From: Anoplopoma fimbria
Taxonomy: Eukaryota; Chordata; Actinopteri; Perciformes; Anoplopomatidae
Reading direction: 5' to 3'
Assembly (NCBI RefSeq): GCF_027596085.1
Contig: NC_072460.1
Span: 12,778,326-12,842,325 of the forward strand
Length of the DNA stretch: 64,000 bases
Shown: positions 28,401 to 35,070 of the stretch, in pieces
Layout: each line of letters starts with the position of its first letter
Numbering within the stretch: position 1 is the stretch's first letter
Program-made: the position numbers and the translations under genes
Notes under the pieces: generated by a model
The model's input: the letters and a program-made list of their open reading frames with translations, nothing else
What the model was told of the DNA's origin: nothing
Database searches by the model: none

Positions 28401-31400
28401 TTAGTCCAGTCATCCAGCATAAATTATATTGACCAGTGTCCAGAGAACTGTCTTTTCTTTCCACAGTTGGACTGTGATACAAATAGGCACTTTTTCTTAG
28501 GAGCTTTTATATAGAAGTATTGACAAGATCATCTTCTCCTTTTCATTGTTTTGGACACAGGGCAAATGTTCTGTGTTGTGTGTTTCTTAGACCTTTTTGT
28601 AATTTATAAATAATCATTTTCCTCCTCCTTACAAGGTGCTGACATCTCACTCATGTTCAGAGGAGGGTCTAGAGGATGCAGCCAACATCCTGCTGCAGTT
28701 ATCTAGAGGAGACGGCGCCACCAGAGACACTGTGCTCAGACTGCTGCTCAGTGGAGCGAGACACCTCGGATACACTCTTTGCAAACAGATCGGTCAGTGC
28801 TGGAAAACTGCACAGATGCTTATGCTCCTATTTAAACACATTGTGTAAACTTATCAGTTGAGTCCAACTTGGGCTCAAGGATATATGATTAGATTTTGAG
28901 AATGGTCACTGTGACTTAAGAAAAACAAAAATTTTGGCCATGACTCAGGAATTCATGTGCTAATTTACAACCTAACACAAATGTTTAAAAGGAAAAAATA
29001 ATAACGTGATTACATTTTGGACAAACATGGATGGAAGCTGAAACTTTATACTGGTCGGAAGAGGCTAAAACCACAACACTTTAATTCTGTTTTAAATTTT
29101 CTCTCCCTCTCTCAGGCACATTGCTTGCCGAACTTAGAGAATACAACTTGGAGCAGCAGAGACGGGCACAAGCAGATTCACATTCCCCCGATGCACCACC
29201 TGAAGATACCTCCCTCACAGGCAGACTCAAGGGCAAGATGACTAGCAGGTTAGCCAGTGATAGTTCTGGGCCACCCAGTGACTTTAGGTTGTCAACACAC
29301 ATGCAAAAGATTCTGTGGTAGACTGATTTTGTTTAACCTGAACCTGTATTTAAATTGGCGAAGCCCTGTAGTTTTCAGTTTTTGCATGAAAGTAAATTTG
29401 TCACAACTACAATTTTCCTTTACCTTGTATGCGTTTTTTGGCTTGGGCACAGGTTTGACGGATCGGAGAGTGTGGTCATTGTGGCTGCACAAAAACGCAC
29501 TCTCGGGGGACGTGAACTACAGCTTCCCTGTATGAGCTCACTAACCTCCAAGACGTCGACGCAGAAGTTCTTCTTGCGGGTGCTGCAGGTCATTATCCAG
29601 CTGCGTGAGGACACACGGCGTGCCAACAAGAAAGCCAAACAGACAGGGCGACTAGGTAAGAAGATGTTACATATACACAGTTTTCTTGACGTATGCATAC
29701 AACATCCTGATTATTTATCAAGTGAAACAACCTCCTCCCTCTTCCAACATCCAGGCTCCACTAGTTTAGGCTCAGCCAGCAGTATCCAGGCTGCGGTGCG
29801 TCAACTAGAGGCGGAGGCTGACGCCATCATCCAGATGGTGAGAGAGGGTCAGAGGGCACGTCGGCTCCAACAGGCCCCCCCACCCACCGCCTCATCTGCT
29901 TCTGCTGCCGTCGCTGCTGCTGCCGGATCCTCAGTGGCGGCCCCCCATGCCCCCACTGGTGCTGCTCCCCCTGCTGGCACGGCTGCTGCTTCCACGGTTA
30001 GCATGGGCTGCACTGATGGCAGGCATACTCCTACTCACACACCGCACACACTTACAGTAGTAGAGCATTTGAAAGCTGAAAGATAGACCTTTTATGATAT
30101 TGTAAATGACATAATGTGGTGTGCAGTCACCATTCGGCCTGATATCTGGTAATGCACAGTGACAGCTGCTGCCATGATGAACATTGGCAGCTCTATTGAC
30201 AGAGAGACAGATTTGCCAGTGACAACTGCATCTTAAATCAATGTCTTTGCCTTGACATGTTTGATTGTTCAAATGATCCAAATATGAATGTCTTGCCTGC
30301 TCAAAACTGTTTGATCTGTTTCACTTATGTGTCTGTTTGCTGGCTGGCATGGCTTCATGCTTTTGGCCCTCCTTCCTTCTGTACTCTGTTGCAGTTCCCC
30401 TCCTCTTTCAACGGATCATGGGAATGTCATTATGCATGGCAAAACACAAAAGATGGTTCCTGTGACGAAAACAAATGCCAATCATGAAGTATTCCATGTT
30501 TTTTCCTTGTTGTTCATCCTGTGTCTCTGTCTCTCTGGTCCTTCCTGGTTCGTTTTCTGTAGTCTGAAGTACAGTCCATGTCAGAAGCCCAGGCTGCCCA
30601 GAGAGATGAATCCCCAATGGATGTGGACCAGCCTTCTCCTCTCGAGCAGGACCCTGCACCTCTGGGTAGGACTTGCTTACAAACTGTTAATGACAATTTA
30701 AAAGACCTGCGGATTTGCTGGTTTTTGTTTAGTCAGTAAATGACCTTCGCATCCAGTGAGCACAATGTGTCTACCTTTCTTTGATAGTAACAATAATAAC
30801 AATGTTAACATAGTCTATAGAATGAAGACATATTCACCAACACTGAAACAATTTTTGGGGGCTGTAAAAACAAATACTTTAGTCACAGTTTATGACAGCA
30901 TAACGCATGTACAATGGTTCAGTCTATAATAAAATATATTTTTCAGATGAGGATGGAAACGGACAGTCAGAGAGTGAGGAGAGACTTCCAGACCTCCCAC
31001 TTCTCAGCGAGCAGCTGTTGTTGGATGAACTATGGGACATGCTCGGGGAGTGCCTGAAAGAGCTGGAGGAGTCTCATGACCAGCATGCCGTACTGGGTAG
31101 GTGGAATCCTTCTTAAGAAAATGCATTTCTTTATGCTGTGTGTGATTTTGATATAGTGGTTTTGTCTCTTGAAGGAGTATGGTTGACTGATTTCCTCCCA
31201 TAATGATGTTTTCTTTGTTTCCCCCAGTTCTCCAGCCTGCTGTGGAGGCCTTCTTCCTAGTCCATGCCACAGAGCGAGAAAGCAAACCTCCTGTGAGGGA
31301 CACCCGGGAGAGCCAGCTTTCTCACATCAAGGATGAGCCTCCACCGCTGTCGCCGGCACCCCTCACACCTGCCACACCCTCATCCCTAGACCCATTCTTT

Positions 31401-34305
31401 TCCAGGGAACCATCCTCCATGCACATCTCTTCAAACCTGCCTCCGGATACGCAGAAGTTCCTCCGCTTTGCCGGTGAGCCTTAAAGTTTTGAGTAAGGAG
31501 AATGATAAAGCTGTGTTCTGGTGATGGAGTGTCTAACGGGACTCATTCTTCTTCCTTGTAGAAACTCACCGCACAGTGCTTAACCAGATCCTGCGCCAGT
31601 CCACCACTCACTTGGCTGATGGGCCTTTTGCAGTACTGGTTGACTACATACGCATCCTGGACTTTGACGTTAAGAGGAAGTAAGTGGCATTATCTCACAC
31701 TTCTATCTTACACTTTCTAATAAACAGTTATTGTTTTCTAAAATTACTGACTTACTGGCCATCTCTGCAGGTACTTCCGCCAGGAGTTAGAGCGACTGGA
31801 TGAAGGTCTTAGGAAGGAGGACATGGCTGTGCATGTGAGGAGAGATCACGTGTTTGAGGACTCCTACAGGGAGCTGCATCGCAAAAGCCCAGAGGACATG
31901 AAGAATAGGCTGTAAGGCTCCATTGCCCCTCTATCCACATGGGTGTTCTCTCAATTCAGAACCACTCAACCTGAATCACACTCTGCTCCCTTTCCATTAC
32001 AGATACATTGTGTTTGAAGGCGAGGAGGGCCAGGATGCTGGAGGCCTGCTGAGGGAATGGTACATGATCATCTCCCGGGAGATGTTCAACCCCATGTACG
32101 CCCTGTTTCGCACTTCGCCAGGCGACCGGGTCACCTATACCATCAACCCCTCGTCCCACTGCAACCCCAACCACCTTAGCTACTTCAAGTTTGTGGGTCG
32201 TGTGGTGGCCAAGGCAGTCTACGATAACCGGTTACTGGAGTGCTACTTCACCCGCAGCTTCTACAAGCACATTCTGGGCAAGAGTGTCAGGTATTTTAAC
32301 CACTCACAGTTACAGCCAAGTATCCTAATTGTTCAAGACGTGTTCATTCTACACTAAATGTCCCAACAAACCATGCATTATTGATTGCTACACTAGATGG
32401 TGTTGCAACCAGAGAGCTGGTTGGCTATATTTGCAGACCTTTTCTTGAATATGTACATAATATGGATGTATTTCTGTGGTCTTGCCAGGTACACAGACAT
32501 GGAGAGCGAGGACTACCCATTTTTCCAGGGTTTGGTGTACTTGTTGGAGAATGATGTGTCCACGCTGGGCTATGAGCTGACATTCAGCACAGAGGTTGGT
32601 GTCTGCTCTCTGAACGTTTTAATTAGTGAATAATTGGTTCTCATGCTTTATCTTCTTAAATGTTGAAATTTGGATAAGGCCTCAAGGGTTTGAATCTCAA
32701 ATGCTTTATGCTTTAATATCATTATTTCTGTAAATGTGTAATTTGCAATCTGATGATTTTAAAATACTGTTAATGGATACCATCTGTGACCAGCAGTGAA
32801 ATATCAAGCTGAACGAGTGATACTGAAAGCCTGCATGTGCTCTGTCTGTGTAGGTCCAGGAGTTTGGAGTATGTGAAGTGAGAGACCTCAAGCCAAATGG
32901 AGCCAATATCCTGGTCACAGAGGAAAACAAAAAGGAGTATGTGCACCTGGTATGCCAGATGAAGATGACAGGTGAGATTGGGGTTCTTTTACCAAATATG
33001 TGATAACTCATTAGCAGTAGGAATATAATTATGCCTAGTATTACAAAAAAAAAACTACTATTAGTCACTCCAAATGGGTTAATCTATATATATATTATAA
33101 AGATACAACATTTTAGGTGTTCAGGCTGTGTATGAAAGATTCTCGATGGTACACAATGAAAGCACTAGGTGGCAGCCCTCTTTTGAACTAACGGTGCAGC
33201 AGAGAGCTGAAGGTGTTTCCCTCTCAGATAACGCTGATTTATCATAGGCAGCACCCTCCAGCTGCTCAAATACATTATTCTGTAAATCTTTGTATTTCCA
33301 GATGCTTAATTGAAAATATTTCCACCAAATTGGATGATGAAATAATGTTAGTTGCATTAAAAATAAAGAATATTGTATTTACTACAGAAAGATCTCAGTG
33401 TTAATGTATATCATTTCTAGGTGCGATCCGCAAGCAGCTGGCAGCCTTCCTTGAGGGATTCTACGAGATCATCCCCAAGAGGCTGATCTCCATCTTCACT
33501 GAGCAGGAACTGGAGCTGCTCATCTCTGGCCTGCCCACTATCGACATCGATGACCTAAAGGCCAACACTGAATATCACAAATACCAGTCCAGCTCCATCC
33601 AGGTATGCATGTGTAAACACGTGTACTACTTTATTATTTGAATACATATGTACATATGTTTGAGTGAACTTATACGGGTATGTTAGTTAATTGACTAGAG
33701 CAAATCTAGGAGATGAAGGATTTTTTTCATTTGGCTTTTACCTAAATGTTAATTTCAATGCAGATTCTGTCCTCACCTCTAGCTCAGTAGAAGCCCAGTT
33801 TTCTCCAGTACAGAATAAAAAAAGACAAAGCTATGTTGGGACACATTTATATCTCGGCTGCTTTTGTCTTGCATGTTTCCAATTTTTTATATATTTAATT
33901 TTTTTTGTACTAAAGATCCAGTGGTTCTGGAGAGCCTTGCGATCCTTTGACCAGGCAGACCGGGCCAAGTTCCTACAGTTTGTCACTGGCACATCCAAGG
34001 TTCCTCTCCAGGGTTTTGCTGCTCTGGAGGGCATGAACGGAATCCAGAAGTTCCAGATCCACCGTGATGATCGCTCCACTGACCGCCTGCCATCTGCTCA
34101 TACCTGGTAAACACAGCAAGGCATTCATTATGAGAACAGTATTAGCAAAAACACAATTGGGAAAATGTAACATTGTTTTTTTTTTTCCTTTTTTCCTCTC
34201 AGCTTTAACCAGCTGGACCTCCCAGCTTACGAAAGCTATGAAAAGCTGAGACATATGCTGCTGTTGGCCATTCAGGAATGCTCGGAGGGATTCGGACTGG
34301 CCTAA
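18..34305 (+). CDS. huwe1: huwe1, HECT/UBA/WWE-domain E3 ubiquitin-protein ligase (5' end missing, 76 exons)
   Basis: HUWE1 (Mule, ARF-BP1) is a giant HECT-type ligase that passes ubiquitin from an E2 through a cysteine thioester to substrates such as p53, MCL1, MYC and histones in nucleus and cytoplasm. I joined 76 exons, all with GT donors and AG acceptors; phases match at every junction and give one frame of 13,335 bases, stop at 34303-34305. The 4,444 residues follow human HUWE1 (4,374 aa) from about residue 120 to the end, so the first exon seen here is internal and the initiator is upstream. Exon coordinates are given in the domain entries below. Exons 1-18 are dense with short introns; the longest introns follow exons 14, 26 and 27. 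The only low-identity stretches are linkers (exons 17, 27, 53-56, 60, 65). Nothing suggests a pseudogene. Family identity is very secure; individual splice choices at exons 23 and 54 are ambiguous. Confidence 0.97.
2169..5609 (+). other. huwe1: huwe1 exons 10-18: DUF913 armadillo-like region
   Basis: Exons at 2169-2274, 2411-2518, 2608-2709, 2876-2956, 3169-3275, 4763-4940, 5028-5119, 5202-5404 and 5552-5609 encode visible residues 345-689. Conserved anchors include [54 protein letters not shown] and [13 protein letters not shown]. Exon 11 is a serine/proline-rich linker ([11 protein letters not shown]) like one found in some human isoforms. Exon 17 ends in an acidic, Gln-rich linker ([13 protein letters not shown]) that differs from mammals in detail. 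Exon 17 uses the donor at 5405 so that its CA joins the first G of exon 18. Confidence 0.92.
3276..4762 (+). other. huwe1 intron 14, no recognised element
   Basis: An AT-rich intron of about 1.5 kb. It has a GA-rich stretch near 3780-3795 and a T-run of about 19 bases at 4707-4725. I see no gene, hairpin RNA or clear transposon end. Confidence 0.6.
5828..6076. repeat. Dispersed teleost-type repeat in intron 18, copy A
   Basis: This segment reads GTGGTGGAATGTAACAAAGT, then GAGGTACTTAGCTTGAG, and ends with GGCTACTTTGCAGA followed by ATCAACTAATAA. The same ordered blocks recur in intron 33 at 15404-15585, so the two are copies of one family. From memory this string is a very common interspersed repeat in spiny-rayed fishes; I do not assign a transposon superfamily. 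Confidence 0.7.
6120..6247 (+). mobile_element. 3' tail of a non-LTR retrotransposon-like element in intron 18
   Basis: The stretch ends with a block reading GCGGGACTAATAAAGGAT and then a short tandem TTATC array (about 6227-6247). A T-rich segment and a GCTGCTGTAAGCCTGCACAT block lie before it. This layout, a conserved tail plus a pentamer array, is typical of truncated fish LINE 3' ends. Only the tail is present, with no reverse transcriptase coding. Confidence 0.55.
6440..8962 (+). other. huwe1: huwe1 exons 19-26: conserved helical region after DUF913
   Basis: Exons at 6440-6616, 6801-7046, 7414-7547, 7640-7752, 7851-8030, 8155-8371, 8474-8596 and 8725-8962 encode visible residues 690-1165. 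Anchors are [91 protein letters not shown] and [15 protein letters not shown]. Exons 22 and 23 contain a variable Ser/Thr/Gly linker. The acceptor of exon 23 is a tandem TAGCAG, so the start may be 7848 or 7851, giving one alanine more or less. Confidence 0.92.
8963..10192 (+). other. huwe1 intron 26, no recognised element
   Basis: AT-rich noncoding sequence of 1.2 kb. Every reading frame is broken by stops and I find no clear repeat ends or RNA hairpin. Confidence 0.55.
10193..10567 (+). other. huwe1: huwe1 exon 27: conserved block plus fish-type Ala-rich linker before UBA
   Basis: The exon encodes visible residues 1166-1290. It starts with a conserved block ([20 protein letters not shown], then HILRGEPVI) and ends with RREPQVNQ, both shared with human HUWE1. 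Between them lies an Ala/Pro/Thr-rich linker much longer than the human one, containing a pure GCA run at 10463-10495 that encodes 11 alanines. The human segment at this place is short, acidic and Gly-rich as I recall it, so the Ala tract is a lineage-specific expansion in a disordered linker. Confidence 0.9.
10463..10495 (+). repeat. (GCA)11 trinucleotide repeat encoding polyalanine
   Basis: Eleven uninterrupted GCA codons follow CCA and precede GGA within exon 27. A pure tract of this length is expected to vary in length between individuals. Confidence 0.9.
10829..11080 (+). pseudogene. Unassigned coding-like segment inside huwe1 intron 27
   Basis: After an AG at 10827-10828, frame-0 codons read [20 protein letters not shown] and stop at a TAG (10889-10891). 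Shifted by one base, the frame continues as [20 protein letters not shown], then [18 protein letters not shown] and [16 protein letters not shown], remaining open to 11108. Third-position GC richness and the sensible amphipathic text look like real coding sequence. One missing base in the GAG repeat near 10880-10888 would unite both parts. I do not recognise the protein. It may be an optional huwe1 exon, a decayed exon, or a fragment of another gene. Confidence 0.4.
11456..11835. mobile_element. Short hAT-like MITE in intron 27
   Basis: The left end reads TAGGGGTGCAACGGATC. The right end, reverse-complemented, reads TAGTGGTGTAACGGACC, so the 380-base segment has near-matching terminal inverted repeats of about 17 bases. 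The GGGGTGCAACGGATC start is, from memory, typical of fish hAT-type elements. No transposase is encoded, and the 8-base flanks do not match as a target duplication, which suggests an old or altered copy. Confidence 0.5.
12409..12531 (+). other. huwe1: huwe1 exon 28: UBA domain
   Basis: The exon encodes visible residues 1291-1331 and is almost entirely the ubiquitin-associated domain: [20 protein letters not shown] followed by [16 protein letters not shown]. The MGF loop that contacts the ubiquitin Ile44 patch and the three short helices are present. It is in phase 0 at both ends. UBA domains bind ubiquitin chains and tune processivity. Confidence 0.95.
12532..13192 (+). other. huwe1 intron 28, no recognised element
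   Basis: AT-rich intron of 0.66 kb. I see no RNA gene or repeat boundary. Confidence 0.5.
13193..13288 (+). other. huwe1: huwe1 exon 29: ubiquitin-interacting motif (UIM)
   Basis: The exon encodes [20 protein letters not shown] and continues with [12 protein letters not shown] (visible residues 1332-1363). The acidic lead, the alanine in RAIAM and the serine in MSLGQE fit the UIM consensus. In the human protein the UIM follows the UBA in the same way, giving adjacent ubiquitin-binding modules. Confidence 0.92.
13431..15263 (+). other. huwe1: huwe1 exons 30-33: charged coiled-coil-like segment and helical region
   Basis: Exons at 13431-13700, 14642-14794, 14927-15054 and 15182-15263 encode visible residues 1364-1574. 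Exon 30 opens with a highly charged Arg/Glu helix ([19 protein letters not shown]), then the conserved [20 protein letters not shown]. Later anchors are [36 protein letters not shown] and [20 protein letters not shown]. The AAG lysine codon spanning the exon 32/33 junction in mammals is AAA here (AA at 15053-15054, A at 15182). Confidence 0.92.
13760..14340. mobile_element. Degenerate DNA-transposon-like fragment in intron 30
   Basis: The string GCCGTTCAAAAGTTTGGGAT near 13767 resembles the end of a widespread vertebrate DNA-transposon family as I remember it. No matching inverted end is visible in the intron. A further stretch around 13980 (GAAGAAAGCACCAGTCATTG) may belong to it. Boundaries are approximate and the assignment is weak. 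Confidence 0.3.
15404..15585. repeat. Dispersed teleost-type repeat in intron 33, copy B
   Basis: It shares with copy A (5828-6076) the blocks GAGGTAC, ACTTGAGTATT, TATACTTC, GGCTACTTTGCAGA and ATCAACTAATAA in the same order and on the same strand. The copies differ by many small changes, so both are old insertions. Confidence 0.65.
15687..16000 (+). other. huwe1: huwe1 exon 34 and start of exon 35: WWE domain
   Basis: Exon 34 (15687-15863) and the first codons of exon 35 (from 15973) encode a WWE domain at visible residues 1575-1645. Its hallmark residues are visible: [20 protein letters not shown], then [33 protein letters not shown] and RRPV. WWE domains bind poly-ADP-ribose or protein partners; in HUWE1 this is implicated in stress and PARylation responses. 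The domain is complete. Confidence 0.94.
15973..17215 (+). other. huwe1: huwe1 exons 35-37: variable linker then conserved helical block
   Basis: Exons at 15973-16524, 16635-16830 and 17048-17215. After the WWE end, exon 35 has a fast-changing charged linker ([20 protein letters not shown]) and then the conserved [20 protein letters not shown] and [20 protein letters not shown]. Exons 36-37 carry [39 protein letters not shown] and [20 protein letters not shown], almost identical to human. Confidence 0.93.
17306..17454 (+). other. huwe1: huwe1 exon 38: BH3-like motif
   Basis: The exon encodes [20 protein letters not shown] within visible residues about 1939-1988. It fits the BH3 core L-x-x-x-G-D (LQDVGD). 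In mammals this motif recruits the anti-apoptotic protein MCL1 to HUWE1 for ubiquitination. The exon's first 12 or so codons (a Pro/Glu/Arg linker) are not conserved with human. One serine of the human QQYRSLTRQ text is absent here. Confidence 0.88.
17610..18429 (+). other. huwe1 intron 39, noncoding with short GT tract
   Basis: AT-rich intron of 0.82 kb. A short GT run lies at 18360-18376. No RNA gene or transposon end was recognised. Confidence 0.5.
19962..20556 (+). other. huwe1 intron 44, no recognised element
   Basis: A 0.6-kb intron without a repeat boundary, RNA hairpin or open frame that I can support. Confidence 0.5.
21058..21429 (+). other. huwe1: huwe1 exons 47-48: long acidic tract
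   Basis: Exons at 21058-21185 and 21270-21429 encode visible residues 2380-2476. They contain [20 protein letters not shown] followed by long Glu and Asp runs, then [20 protein letters not shown]. The human protein has the same acidic stretch, which is thought to act as an electrostatic regulator and histone-contact region. The underlying GAG/GAT repeats are nearly simple sequence. Confidence 0.93.
21842..23327 (+). other. huwe1: huwe1 exons 49-53: basic/conserved block and charged helix
   Basis: Exons at 21842-22070, 22193-22371, 22464-22553, 23004-23164 and 23285-23327. Anchors are [60 protein letters not shown] and [20 protein letters not shown]. Exon 52 has the charged helix [20 protein letters not shown]. 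Exon 53 is only 43 bases and ends in phase 1 before the intron that hosts the let-7 hairpins. Confidence 0.9.
23441..23528 (+). ncRNA. let-7 family microRNA hairpin (let-7g-like), intron 53
   Basis: The 5' arm (23450-23471) begins with the let-7 seed TGAGGTAGTAG and continues TTTGTATAGTT. From memory this equals zebrafish let-7g and differs by one base from let-7f. The 3' arm at 23500-23520 reads CTATACAGTCTACTGTCTTT, the usual let-7 star strand. The two arms pair across a loop of about 28 bases. Human let-7f-2 lies in a HUWE1 intron too, so position and strand agree. It would be released from the huwe1 primary transcript by Drosha and Dicer. Confidence 0.93.
23684..23785 (+). ncRNA. let-7 family microRNA hairpin (miR-98/let-7h-like), intron 53
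   Basis: The 5' arm (23694-23715) is TGAGGTAGTAAGTTGTGTTG plus TT. It differs from human miR-98 at one position (G for A) and agrees with zebrafish let-7h as I recall it. The 3' arm at 23754-23774 reads CTATACAACTTACTGCCTTC and pairs with it. It lies about 240 bases downstream of the first hairpin, on the huwe1 sense strand, as miR-98 does next to let-7f-2 in human. Confidence 0.92.
24154..25464 (+). other. huwe1: huwe1 exons 54-56: disordered Ser/Pro/Thr linker before the UBM repeats
   Basis: Exons at 24154-24468, 24744-24954 and 25340-25464 encode visible residues about 2710-2927. Composition is rich in Ser, Thr, Pro, Ala and Glu. Islands shared with human are [21 protein letters not shown] and [17 protein letters not shown]. 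Exon 54 has a second in-frame donor at 24532 that would add 21 glycine-rich residues (24469-24531). Confidence 0.87.
25550..26319 (+). other. huwe1: huwe1 exons 57-58: three ubiquitin-binding UBM repeats
   Basis: Exons at 25550-25770 and 25928-26319. Repeat 1 is [20 protein letters not shown], repeat 2 is [20 protein letters not shown] (crossing the intron) and repeat 3 is [20 protein letters not shown], followed by a related [20 protein letters not shown]. Each has the hydrophobic L-P core that binds around ubiquitin Leu8. In the human ring structure these repeats sit in a flexible arm above the HECT domain. The end of exon 58 ([20 protein letters not shown]) is also conserved. Confidence 0.93.
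26504..28200 (+). other. huwe1: huwe1 exons 59-61: helical region with Ser, Gly and Thr low-complexity inserts
   Basis: Exons at 26504-27158, 27281-27995 and 28109-28200 encode visible residues 3131-3618. Conserved text includes [60 protein letters not shown] and [21 protein letters not shown] serine run of about 14 residues lies near 26810-26858. Exon 60 has a Gly run (about 27373-27393) and a Thr/Ser/Ala-rich tail, where human has a long Ser/Thr repeat. These linkers differ strongly in length between species. Confidence 0.9.
28636..31911 (+). other. huwe1: huwe1 exons 62-70: conserved region leading into the HECT domain
   Basis: Exons at 28636-28792, 29116-29248, 29453-29655, 29755-29996, 30563-30665, 30947-31096, 31228-31473, 31562-31679 and 31771-31911. 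Anchors are [72 protein letters not shown] and [20 protein letters not shown]. Exon 65 has an Ala/Pro-rich tail not seen in human. Exon 70 encodes [20 protein letters not shown], the helix that precedes and stabilises the HECT fold. Confidence 0.92.
29997..30562 (+). other. huwe1 intron 65, no recognised element
   Basis: A 0.57-kb intron without repeats or RNA structure that I can identify. Confidence 0.5.
31885..34305 (+). other. huwe1: huwe1 exons 70-76: HECT catalytic domain
   Basis: Exons at 32003-32290, 32489-32594, 32854-32971, 33421-33602, 33916-34106 and 34203-34305, plus the last codons of exon 70, encode about 337 residues, the usual HECT length. The N-lobe has [20 protein letters not shown] and [20 protein letters not shown]; the hinge region has [19 protein letters not shown]; the C-lobe has [18 protein letters not shown] and [20 protein letters not shown]. 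The thioester cysteine in HTCFNQ is 33 residues from the C-terminus, exactly as human Cys4341. Its codon is TG (34105-34106) plus C (34203). The protein ends ECSEGFGLA, then TAA. Confidence 0.97.
32972..33420 (+). other. huwe1 intron 73, no recognised element
   Basis: A 0.45-kb AT-rich intron with a short TA run near 33088. Nothing else was recognised. Confidence 0.5.
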
Positions 34306-35070
34306 ACTATGAGACTCTATTCACACACAGACATGCATTCACACACTTGATTTAGATTTGCCTACTCCAGACACACTCACACTGATAACCTTTGAACGCA
34401 CGCACACACTATCATAGACATTACTGGATTACTTGTTGAATGGCCTAGACTTACTGGTTTCTATTCCATATAAAACAGATAAAACCAGCAAGTGAAATGG
34501 ACTGATTGACATTGCATACAACACAGAGAGCCTCATGTTGACACGATTGTGTCTCCCTTCCCAATTTAATGGCAAATGCAAGAGTGGATTCAGAGGATAA
34601 AACATGGACTAATATAAGAGACGTTTTCTTCATTTAGTTTGATTTCTCTGTACAAAAGGTTTGGGAGTTTATTATGTTTAATCTTTTTTGTTCTCTGGCT
34701 GTGTAAAAAGAAAAAAGAGAATGTTGTTTGAACAGGATGGTTATAAAACCTTTGGGGAAAAAATGTTGGTTGTTTCTTGTTGCAAATTTGTGACCTCACA
34801 AGCCTTGATAATGGGGAACATTTTTATCGGGGGTATATAAACAACGTGAGAAGTTTTGGAGATATTCACAAAAATGCACTTTTCAAAGTTTTGTGGCATT
34901 TTTAAGGAAGGATGGTACAAAAAATGAAGAGGAAAAACTGAAGGAGATTAAAAAAAAAAGTTAACCATAAATTCTAGAGTATTTTTGGCTATTAAATCGC
35001 TGACCCAGCCTTGAGCCTTTGAATCAGAGTGGAATAACTACATGAATAAATGCATAAAATTGCGTCCATT
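34306..35070 (+). other. huwe1: huwe1 3' untranslated region with poly(A) signals
   Basis: After the TAA there is AT-rich sequence with CA-rich patches. Candidate poly(A) signals are ATTAAA at 34991-34996 and AATAAA at 35045-35050. A T/G-rich segment (CAGTGTTGTAATC, near 35082) follows the second signal, as expected downstream of a cleavage site. The 3' boundary is therefore placed near 35065-35070. The end is inferred; no transcript evidence is visible. Confidence 0.6.
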
